A stretch of DNA of 64,000 nt from Branchiostoma floridae (taxonomy: Eukaryota > Chordata > Leptocardii > Amphioxiformes > Branchiostomatidae), in assembly GCF_000003815.2 (NCBI RefSeq), contig NC_049983.1:25255744-25319743 (forward strand), in the 5' to 3' direction. Under the pieces are notes generated by a model. The model was not told the DNA's origin, ran no database searches, and saw nothing but the letters and a program-made list of their open reading frames with translations. This document shows, in pieces, positions 1 to 10,500 of this stretch (the stretch's first letter is position 1; the number at the start of each line of letters is the position of its first letter). Position numbers and translations under genes: made by a program.

Positions 1-720
1 AGGCTTTCCTTCAATGGCCGTATTTGGACACTCAATGAGAAACATCAACAATGATAGCGGTAATCATAATGAATTTTATTGCATATTCATGCCCCATTAA
101 GGCTAAAAGCAGTAAATGTCACATGAACAGACAATGATAGGACAGCTATGCTTTAATTACATTTAAATTATATCATAATAAAACACGTGCATACGAATCT
201 ACAGAGATTTTCCATTATATTTTAATTAGGTAATCACAGTACATGTACATACATGGACAGTTCATTATGTGTGCATACTTTGTTGTATATATGGCAGTAC
301 AAGGGTATTACTATATCTTTGCACATTGATCATTCTAGAAGAAATTGTACTTTGTATTTTATATATACATGTTATTCTTATCATAAAATATACATTGTCT
401 ATCATCGGCAAAACCTACAAGATTTACATTTACGTGGGTGACCGGTGATTAATAGTTTATCCATAATTCGGCGATGTTAAACCATTTGATGTTAAACTGA
501 TTTGTTAAACCAGTGTCTGTCTAATTCATTCATATCCTTCAGACTGCTTCTGTCGAAAAAGTTGACATCATTTGGCGAAGGTATGAGGTCGTTGAACTCT
601 AGTTACTATTACAATACTCAATGTATGTCAAAAATACTACAAATCAGTTTTCAGATTGACAGTGACATATAAAACATGAATCTTCAAACAGCCTGGATGA
701 TACCAACACAACTGTTACAA
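1..720. other. AT-rich flank downstream of the TRIM gene
   Basis: No gene is seen here. The stretch is AT-rich. Around 555-606 it carries the end of a dispersed repeat (motif TTTGGCGAAGGTATGAGG) that recurs at about 5574 and 43350. It is probably 3' flank, and partly 3' UTR, of the minus-strand TRIM gene. Confidence 0.5.
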
Positions 721-726
721 TTTATT
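721..726 (-). terminator. Candidate polyadenylation signal of the TRIM gene
   Basis: On the minus strand this reads AATAAA, about 57 bases after the TRIM stop codon. It is the nearest canonical signal. Use in vivo is inferred. Confidence 0.45.
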
Positions 727-782
727 TTACATTGGCAACTTGTAAATGAAGTGTACGTTATTTTCCCCTAAATGGTGCAGCA

Positions 783-2678
783 CTAAGCCTGTGTCCAGAT
801 TGATACACTGCAATCCACAATATCAGTCACCACCACATCTCCACCTGGTGACACAGCAACACCACAGGGGGTCTTCATACCGCTTACAATATTACACAGA
901 AATCTGCCCCGACTGTCAAACATTTTCACACAGCCGTTGTCAGGAGGCGCTCGTCTACGTTCCAGATACATGTAGTCTGAGTAAGGCTTCTTGTCATAGT
1001 CAGCCACAATAATGTTTCCCATCCCATCAACACAAATGCCCCAAGGTCCTTTCAACTGACTCTCATCAGATCCTTCTCTCCCAAACTTGAACTTGAAGTT
1101 CCCCTCGCTATCCAAGACATGGACACAGAGATTGTTGCCATCAGTGACCAGAATATTCCCCTCCCCGTCCACAGTGACATTCAATGGATACCAAGGATAT
1201 GGTGACCTATGACCTGAACAATATGTACCAACCTCTGAACCATCTTGATTGTACACCAGAAGTCGACCATCCCGATGAAAATTAGGGTCGTCTGTCACAA
1301 TTACCTGTTCTGTCTCCTTGGTTACTGTTATGCCACGGTAGTAGCAGTTATTACCATGTGAAACATCTATTCTGGTCAAACGGGCGCCTTCCTTAGAAAA
1401 CTGTATTACACGGTCCCAAGTCACCACCCACAGGTTGCCATCTTTATCTATAGCAACATCACGTGGTTCTACATGACTTGAGTTACTAGATTTCCCTGGC
1501 TTGAGTATTCGTATCTCTCTGATATGAACACCATCCATTGTGAACACCTCAATTTTACAGTCTTGCAAATCAGCAATGTATAACTCATTGTCTTGTGAGA
1601 CAACTACTCCTCCCTGCTGTGGAGCCTTTCTCTCAATCCTGACTTTCCTCACCCACGGTTGTCCCACCCTGATTGGCCTGACATTTGGACTACTAACCTG
1701 TCCAGTATTTGTGTTTCTCAACTGAACCAAAGCCTGTTTGTCTGACATGGAGTTTGATGTTACCGTACCCAGTTCTATCAGTGCAGAAGATCTCTTCGGT
1801 TCAAAGTGACAATGTTTGATTTCACAGATTTCAGGAGTTTGAGTGTTCTCGAACTTTGCAAGTTCCTGTGCTAACTTCAAGCCCTGCGTGAGGGAGACTG
1901 TATCTTCTTGTTCCGCAAGCTTATCTGTATCTTCACAAACCCTGGACAGTTCAGTCAGCTGAGTCAGCACAATGTTCCTCTGTCCTGTCAAAGCTGTCAT
2001 GTTATCATGATGACTCTTTTCCACAGTAGACAAGAGCCCATCTCTCTGTTCTTGCAACTTCTGTACTTGTACTTCAAAGGCTTTGTTTATCTCTTGTTGA
2101 GTTTGTGTCGTGTTGCCTGTCAGCCTTTGTTGTACATCTTGAATCTTTTTGAGGAATGCAGAAAAAGTTTCCATCTTCTGCCGTCCATTGTTGAGCTGTG
2201 ACCTGATGTTAGCTCTTATCTTTCGTGCTGCCTGTTTTATCCCTGTGACTCTGTGCCCAGAATGAGCCTGCCCGATACACGCACTACAGACTGGCACCTC
2301 GCACTGCTGGCAAAACAGAATCACGCTTTCTGTTGGGTGGAATCCGCAAGTGTCCTTTTGTTCTCCTACCTGAGCTTTCTTGGAGAATTCCTCACACAGG
2401 TTGGCGACAAGATGGTTGTCAGGAAGTCCCTTTACCCCGGTAGAGGGCACAGACACAGGTTCGCGACATGTTGAGCACCTGAATGGTTGTTGCTGTCGAT
2501 GTGACGTCCTTCTGCAATCCTGTAGCCATTGTTTATGTTGGCTCTCTAAGCATCTCAGACAGAAGCTGTGCTGGCATGGCAGTGCCTTGGGTTTTGTAAA
2601 AGGCTCAAAACAGATTCCACAGGAGAGAAAGTCCTCCAGGATTCTGTGTCTGTCGGTGATAGAAGGACCGGCCTCCAT
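783..2678 (-). CDS. Intronless TRIM-NHL protein (RING, B-box, coiled coil, NHL repeats)
   Basis: Single-exon gene of 631 aa, probably a RING-type E3 ubiquitin ligase of the TRIM2/3/56/71-like group. The RING finger is visible near the N terminus (C20, C23, C35, H37, C40, C43, C68, C71). A B-box 2 follows (C111, H114, C123, C126, C131, C134, H139, H142), then a long Gln/Glu/Lys-rich helical region at about 145-270 typical of the TRIM coiled coil. From about residue 345 to the end there are NHL-type blade motifs (for example DNELYIADLQDCKIEVF, EGNILVTDGNNLCVHVL and GNIIVADYD), expected to form a beta-propeller for RNA or protein binding. The ATG directly precedes the RING and no earlier in-frame Met is needed. 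The length is normal for the family. Lack of introns and similar genes in amphioxus-type genomes suggest a retro-duplicated, lineage-expanded copy, so no orthologue name is given. Confidence 0.9.
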   Translation of the reverse strand: MEAGPSITDRHRILEDFLSCGICFEPFTKPKALPCQHSFCLRCLESQHKQWLQDCRRTSHRQQQPFRCSTCREPVSVPSTGVKGLPDNHLVANLCEEFSKKAQVGEQKDTCGFHPTESVILFCQQCEVPVCSACIGQAHSGHRVTGIKQAARKIRANIRSQLNNGRQKMETFSAFLKKIQDVQQRLTGNTTQTQQEINKAFEVQVQKLQEQRDGLLSTVEKSHHDNMTALTGQRNIVLTQLTELSRVCEDTDKLAEQEDTVSLTQGLKLAQELAKFENTQTPEICEIKHCHFEPKRSSALIELGTVTSNSMSDKQALVQLRNTNTGQVSSPNVRPIRVGQPWVRKVRIERKAPQQGGVVVSQDNELYIADLQDCKIEVFTMDGVHIREIRILKPGKSSNSSHVEPRDVAIDKDGNLWVVTWDRVIQFSKEGARLTRIDVSHGNNCYYRGITVTKETEQVIVTDDPNFHRDGRLLVYNQDGSEVGTYCSGHRSPYPWYPLNVTVDGEGNILVTDGNNLCVHVLDSEGNFKFKFGREGSDESQLKGPWGICVDGMGNIIVADYDKKPYSDYMYLERRRAPPDNGCVKMFDSRGRFLCNIVSGMKTPCGVAVSPGGDVVVTDIVDCSVSIWTQA

Positions 2679-2859
2679 TTTCAGACTCTAGAAATGGAGC
2701 TCTAGTCAGTCACTCCACTATCAAAGTTCACTTTCTGTGTAACTTTGTTCCAGCATGTGACCAGTTCTGTTTGAAGTGTGAGCAATGTTTAGTTATTCTC
2801 TGCATTGTGAATAATGGACTTTGAAGCCAGAAATCGATGCAGTGCTTAATAATATGATT

Positions 2860-3043
2860 AGCCTCCATAGCAGGTTCTCTGGGCCATCTTTTTGCCTTTT
2901 TGTGCTCATAATAAACTTTTGCTGGCCGTCTCCTTTTGTATAGGCCAGCAGCACAATCGACCCAGTACAAAATAAAGTGGCTAGCAAAAGTGTATTATGA
3001 GCACAAAAAGACAAAAATGGCCCAGAGAGCCTGCTATGGAGGC
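2860..3043. mobile_element. Foldback (MITE-like) element
   Basis: Two arms of about 65 bp are inverted copies of each other. The left arm begins AGCCTCCATAGCAGG and the right arm ends CCTGCTATGGAGGCT. Both contain the CTCTGGGCCAT and GTGCTCATAATA blocks. About 50 bp separate the arms. It has no coding capacity and no clear target duplication. Confidence 0.7.
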
Positions 3044-3660
3044 TACTTCATAATAACATTTGTAGCTATCACTTTAAAACGATAGCAACAGAATTTGAAC
3101 TACTGTGAATGTCTTTAACTAAGTTCTTTACGGTTGTAGTTTCCGCGAAGACGGCTTCGCCAGTTTCTCTATTACTGTGCTTTATATTTTCCATTGCTAC
3201 TGGGATCTTCTCCCTACCGCGAAATTAAATCACCGCGAACATAAACTTTGAAATTATTTACATTATTTACGGTATATGGTACTTTGACTGTTCAAGCTAT
3301 CGTTGTTTGGTGTTACAACTCAAACTGCTCCATGGGAGATTTCTTGTGCTTGTACAGGTTCATGTTCAAGACTATACAAATTTAAGGATTGACCTACTCG
3401 TGAGTCCATGAGTTTGAGCGTATTTACACTATTTATTTACAATATTTGATATGAAGATACACCTGCTATGGCCTTCTGAGGGTTATACGGGTACTCCGTG
3501 TACGATTAGGCAAGTTACATTCCAGGACGTGGGCCATGACAGGTTAAGGTCAGTGGTCAATAGTCTCTTATTTAGAAATTCCCTTTTTAATCATGATCAT
3601 GTCTCATGAAGATTTCAATGTTTCAACGAACAGATAATGTCCTCGGCTTAATGAAATATA

Positions 3661-3836
3661 TCACACACGCACACACACCCATACACGCACACACAGTCAC
3701 ACACACACACACACACACACATACTCACAAACACATACACATGCACACGCATACACACACTTACACACTCAGTTACGTACATAAGCACGCGCGCGCACAC
3801 ACACACACACACACAGACTCACGAACACACAAACCG
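3661..3836. repeat. CA-rich microsatellite
   Basis: Long imperfect (CA)n tract with CACG and CATA interruptions. The reading frame through it (His-Thr rich) is an artefact of the repeat. Confidence 0.9.
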
Positions 3837-4512
3837 CGCCGTAATGGTAACAAAAGTCCTTCCGTAGGCGTCTTGTGTTGTGATCCAATTGCTTAAGGCC
3901 TTTCGCATGATGACGTTACCTTACTCGGGAGCGCATAAACGCTGCCAGGTGCAAAGAGGCTCTTGCCCTGCCAATGGCGAAGTTACAAAAACATTTTTTC
4001 CATGAGAAAATAACGAGGCAATGTAGGCATATGTGGGAGGATTTTCATTTTAAGGTGGTGGGTGTCATCAAGGATATAGTTGCCATGTTGTTGTTTTTTT
4101 CTGTCGACCTTGGCAGGTCATGTGATACATGGATAGGCTCGAGCGGACCGGTTATACAACCTGTACTTTCAAGGTTCAAAGTGCAAAAGGTATTTGGGGT
4201 CAGCGTCCAGAAATTGTTTTTACCAGACAGTCAAAGGTCATAGAACATTTTCACAGCCTTTGGAACCATGTTCTGCCTTCAAAAAGATTCCCAGAGACTA
4301 GAGCGAGCTCGCCAGTTTATAGCCAGAAGACTACCGTCAGAAAAACACCAATAGCGATCTCACTAGTTTCAAGTCAGTAGAGTAGAGGTACAGACCAGGG
4401 AGAAGCTTTTGGCTCTAGCTGGAGCCGCTCTTCAGTTGATCGTCATTGTTGGCCTTGGTGGATGGTCCTGTGGTTTGTGCTTTAGAGTACAGGGTGTGAC
4501 TTTGGGAATAAC

Positions 4513-7500
4513 ATGGCGGCGGCGTTGCTGCAAGAGGACGACTTTCCGGATGTGTCGGAGCCGCTTGTGAACAGTGAAGTTTTAGAGGATTCGGGAACAG
4601 ACTCGGCCGGAATCAGCGCCCTGGGGTCTTTGAAAAGCCGCCGTCTGTACAGCAGGTACGTTTATAGGTATATGTGTTCTTCTTTGTTATTACCTTCGCC
4701 AAGAAGGTTATATTTTGGGTAGCGTTTGTGTGTGTGTGTGTGTGTATGTTTGTAGGAAAACACCATAACTCAAGAACGCATGAATGGATTGTATTGATAT
4801 TTGGTATGTAGGTAGGTATTGATGAGACCTAGAAATGATTAGATTTTGGGCCTCCTAGCGGCTTGCTATGGTACTGCAGCAGAACTTCCGGGTTGGATAT
4901 CTCGAGTTCTGAACATGCTGTGGCTATAATTTTTGAGTGGTAGACAGGTCTTGATGCCGAGAGTAAGTGGTATAGGTTTGGGCCCCCTAGCGGCTTGTTT
5001 TGGAACTGCAGGGCAGGTTTAGTGTCAGACTTTGAAAGGGAATAACTCAAGAAGGGGTTAACGGATTTTTATGATTTTTGGTATGTAGATAGCTTAAGTG
5101 ATGCTTCATATAATGACATAATGATTATGCAAATTGGTATCTAATTTGCATAATTAATGAGGAAATCGTGTAAACACGCCCAGTTCCATTATAGGTCCAT
5201 TGCAACATGTGACATTTGTAACTGAGAAACAGAAGAATATTGATAGATACATATTATGCAAAATAAAGACCAAATTTGCATAATTAATGAGAAAATGCTA
5301 TAATGTCATTGTGGTAAATGACGGGAACTTCTTACTTGTAGCATTTGGAAGCTATGTACAGGTGAACATCATTGAACATCAATTATGCAAATGAGATCCT
5401 CATTTGCATAAATTATCAGAAAATGTGACATAAGCCTCCTTTCTTAACATATATTGCGCACGTCTCTTATTTAGTGAAGGAGATGATCAAGTTATATAAT
5501 TAATGCAAATGAGAGCCTTATTTGCATAATTAATGACAAACACAATTGATAAGCAGTTGTAAAAGATCAAATCATTTGGCGAAGGTATTGGGTCGTGGAA
5601 CTCTAGTTTTAGTCTCTTTCTCTGGGAGGGAAGTTCGGACTCATGTTCAAAACATGTCTTTGTGATGTATTTATTCATTGTCTATTCATACGTTTAAGTG
5701 TCACGAAGGTTAGACATACAAGTACACAAAATTAAAATACAATTCAATCTCTACAACTGAATAAAAATGTTTTTCTAGTTGTGTGTAATGAAATGTTCAT
5801 TCTAGTGACGCTTAATAAGAGTGATAGATGTCACCCGAAACGTCGGGAAGTAAATTTCCTTTTTTTTCATCCAGTTGAGATTGAGTTGTATTTTAATATT
5901 TTTCATAATATACAAGTGGCAGTGGGAGCATGAATTGTGCACAGCTTGAGTACGTCGTCACTTTGTCTTTGTCCACTCTTTTGTATCATTTTATGTTTCT
6001 TTGAATTATAAAGAAGACGGTGGGTTGAGGATGTTATCGTTATAATCAAATCAACATGTCCTTACTTTATGTTTCTTTGAATATAAAAAGTCGGTGATAC
6101 ATCCTTGTGTTGCATAATGTAGAAGTGGCAGCTTGAACATGAATTATGCAAAATTGAGAGCGCCGTTACCTTGTCTATGTCCATTCATTTGTATTTATTT
6201 GATGAATAATAAGACTTTTTTTTTACACAACCGTTGCTTTAGTGTCACCGACGTTCCGGTGACCGTCTATCACCTTTCTCAGGGCAATTTTGACTGCATA
6301 TGGTTTACATTGTACTGCAGCTCTAGGTGTTGCCGCTTACAGTTCAGACGCGGTCATTAATATTAATTTAAAGTATATGCAAACGTCTAAAGGAGTGTTA
6401 TTTCTAACACGTTTTATTTGATGTTTCTTTGAACGATAACCAGACGGTGGTACATCCTGGCACTGTACTCCGTCCTGGCTGGCACGCAGGGGTCCCTGTG
6501 GAACACCTGGGGACCGATCTCCGACTCCGCCAAGTTCGTGTTCGGCTGGAGGAACTCCGACATCGCCCTGCTGACCAACTGGGGACCGATCGCCTACATG
6601 GTGCTGGCTGTGCCGTTCTCGTGGCTCATGGACGTCAAAGGTTGGCAGTTCGTTTTATACTCTTTCTTTCCTTCTGTCTTTCTTTCTTTGACTCTTCACA
6701 AGAAATAAAAGGAGCCAGAAGAGGTGAGGCAAACATGTGGATGGTTACGGTGCTGGCCGTGCCCTTCTCTTGGCTCATGGACGTCAAGGGTTGGCAGATT
6801 GTTTTGCTTTCTTTCTGTCTTTCTGGATTCTTTCTTTCTTTCCTTCTGTCCTTCTTTGAATTCTTCACAACAAATACTTGTAAGGGGGGAACATGTGGGT
6901 GGTCACCATTACATACTGCTGGCCGTACCCTTCTCGTGGCTGAGGTTGCCAGGATACTTGGATACTTTATTCGGCCCAGTAGCTATCATACATTAATTTG
7001 TAGGTTTGTCGGTTTGTTTTATAAAGATATTGTCTGTTGACGTAGATCTAGGGTCTTTGATGTAAAAGTGCATCACATGAATTGTCGAAGTTGTAAACAA
7101 ACGCGCTAGAATTATATCGTCCTGTTGACCAATTGGGGACCGATAGCCTACATGGTGTTGGCCGTGCCGTTCTCGTGGCTGATGGACGTCAGAGGTTGTT
7201 TGTTTGTTTCTTTGAACATTTATTTATTCATGAGAAGCTTAAATCGGCCTGCAGGCCGCTTTTCATTAAGGTCATGAGGGAGGTAAGGGTCAGATAAAAT
7301 ATAACAGAGATACAGATTACATTGAGTCTTAATAAACCTATCAACATATTGGATACTTGGATACTTTAGCTATCATACATTAATTGATAGGTTTGTCGGT
7401 TTGCATAACGAAATGGCTGTCTGCTGACGTAGATGCAAAGTGCATCACATGAATTGTCGAAGTTGTAAACAAACGCGCTAGAATTATATCGTCCTGTTGA

Positions 7501-10500
7501 CCAACTGGGGACCGATAGCATACATGGTGCTGGCCGTGCCGTTCTCCTGGCTCATTGACGTCAGAGGTTGGCGGTCTATTTTATGAAATGCCCTATTTTA
7601 ACGAGACTGTTCAGAGCAAGGTCATTAGACCACTTAAAGGCAATGAACTAAGAAGTTGGATATAATTGTACAAGGAGATTGTGTTGGACATTTGTTTTGA
7701 AGGCTGATAAGTTGTAGACAGGAGGGAAACAGTTATCGACGAGAGAGTTCCATAATTTGGCTGACCTGGGAAAGAAACTGTTGCTGTAGAAGGACTTGGA
7801 AGCCAACTTGATATCCCTAAATTCGCTGTTTTCTTTATTAATTTTTCAGGGTTACGCCTGACGGTGATTCTGGCGGGATTCTGTGTGTTTGCCGGAGCGG
7901 GAATCAGATGTCTCACAGCCTTCAGTCTGCAGGCCGGGACCTGGTGAGTCAATACTGGCTGGACGAGGTTAAAAATATGCAGAATGTTACAGCGAAATAC
8001 AGCATGGAAAGTCAGCTGGCATTGTCCAGATTTCCCCTTAACACAACGTTTCCACTGGAGGCCGTGACCAAAAATTTCACAGGTCACTCAGCAAATTTTG
8101 TAGATAAGAATCGATTTTTCACGTGTTGTGTGTTTTGTTGTCTTTTATATCATTTCATTCCATCTTGCATTATATTTCAATTTCAAAGTCACACAAATCC
8201 AATTTTAATCGCTGTCCGGCCAATTAGCGGTCGCCGTCTAAGATTTTTGTTGAGCAACCTGGTAGAACATGATGATGTTAACTCTCCAAAATTTGGCCAA
8301 TGGTACTGCCTTCTGACACGTGACCAGTTTCCAAGCACAGTCACCTCACTGACGTCACGTGTCCGTTCGGTCACGTGATATTAGTATGTGGGTCATTACC
8401 ACTGAAACCGGCCAAACTTTTTTGCGAATATTTTTGAGATCAGAAAGTTAAAGTATAGTCGTGGGACCTCATTAATGTTTATTATATCTACCTTTCTACC
8501 CCCCTCCCCTCAGGTTAATGAATATCGGTCAGCTGCTGAACGGCGCTGCCGGTCCCGTTGCCATGGCAGCACCGCCTGCACTATCCGCTGCCTGGTTTCC
8601 CCACGAACAGCGCACCACGGCGACTGCCATTGGTATTACAGTTGGGGCCATCCTGGGGGCAGGCAGCTTCCTGATTGGACCGCTTATTGTGACGCAAAAG
8701 CCAGACAACGTGACTCATCATCACAACATGACCGGGTAAGATTTCACTTCTTGTGTTTGACGTACATGATGCAGCTTTTGTATATTTGATGAACAGATCT
8801 ACGTTTTACTGAACTTATTGACCTCACGAATCTAATATAAAGCTATTGCATGCGTGGATTCATATTTTGGCTGAGCTGGAAGAACATCCATCTAACAATA
8901 AACAGACTTTGATTCATATAACTCAACTTGGCAATAAATACATGTCTGTTTTACACACTACGACTTGAGATAAACTTACAGTTTTTTCTGGCGGTTCCTT
9001 CAGCACCTGGGATGAGCAAATGTGGATGTCCCAGGGGAACAGAACAAGTAAGATGCGATTCATAACATGCGACTAATATATAAGATGCGACCAATATGCG
9101 GCCAAATATGAGATGCGACCAATGATAAGGCTATATATTTGCTTTCCTGGTTCTTGCGCCAAGGAGTTTGTAGATTACGAGATATGTCAAGGAAGTCTCA
9201 TTTTAATAGCAATCTTTTTTCATGTTTTCATTCAGCAGACTTTTCAACAGCGAAGAGTCAGATAATGCTACTGATGTATGTGGGTAAGTACGGACATGCC
9301 ATACAAGCCATTTTCCGAGCAGTACGCAGCAACAGGAACTGTGGCTAATATGTCAAAGGTTAAGGTCCCTTAGATTTGCATAAGAAGTTCCAAATGTGTT
9401 TTGTTTATGTACCATGGTTACTGTGGAGGGGTAGGGGGGAGGCTCCACCTTTACATGTACATGCGCACGAACCGTGAACGTCAGCTTATTACATGTACTA
9501 TAGCTTCAAGTTTTTACATCGAAATAGGGCAATAAATGCTTTGTTGTGAAATGCTCGTTTGCCCTGCGATATAGCACGCTCATACAAAAGTAAAGGTATC
9601 AATACAATCCCAGAACAACATAGAATTATGTACCACTGTCAACACCAGACAAAGCAAAGATCAGCACTTACCTTATTTACTCCTGTCCGAAAACAGTTAC
9701 AATTTTGATCTGTAACTTGTGTTGCTATACACGGTATTTTCCCCACTGTACAGAGTTCGCCTGGACTGCTCTGATATTCCTGCTGATTCTAGCCTACTTC
9801 CCTGACAAGCCCCCCTCCCCACCGACCATTTCTGCCTCCAAAGATCGCCTGGCCTTCGGGTCAGGGGTCAAACAACTCCTCAGGTAGGTCACAGGGGGTC
9901 ATTAGTGCACATAGGGTCGTAGGGTGTCAACTGATGGCTGCTTCCTGAACATATCCTGTCAGTCTGATAAAGCAACATGGCGGTTACGAAGTCAGAGAAC
10001 AGAATTAGTTCAAAGCCATATGGAGTAATCTCCAAGCAGATCCTACGGTAGCATAAGATAGCATCAAAGCCGGAGAAGTGAAGCCGGCCTAGGAGTGTGT
10101 TTGGCTCCTCTGGCAGCTTTTGAAACTATCTTATGCTACCATAGGATCTGCTCTGAGATTAGCATGGAGCACATGCAACCTTCTAGGAAACTTGTAGAAT
10201 AGAGTTTAGTGTAGCAGTCTGCCCTACGCCACTACCAGTCGAACATATATATCAAGTAGATATTTGATTGATTAATGTTAAAAGCATCAATGGTCAGATG
10301 AACTTGGTGTTTTGAAATGCACGTGCATGTGCTGTTTTGCTTGTATCTACCTCGTCGCTCTAATTGTACACGATGATGTAGATGACTTAAGCGATGAGAT
10401 ATAATAAAGGTTTTTCTTGTTGCCCCAGGAACGGGCGGTTCTGGCTGGTGTGCGTGTCCTATGGAATACTGAACGGCACCCTCAGCAGCTATGGCGGCCT

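Larger units (their letters stand above)
2700..4512. other. Intergenic region between TRIM and SLC49A4-like genes
   Basis: The divergent promoter region of the two flanking genes should lie here. It holds the foldback element at 2860-3043 and the CA microsatellite at 3661-3836. Nothing else is recognised, and the ORFs in it look like chance frames. Confidence 0.5.

Noticed and set aside
6429-7040. 203-aa single open frame
   Set aside because: It reads the SLC49A4 exon 2 DNA in the wrong frame and runs on into pyrimidine-rich intron.
7908-8378. Open frames around 7.6-8.4 kb as an extra exon of the transporter
   Set aside because: The frame is not that of exon 3, and a clean GT donor at 7944 followed by intron explains it.
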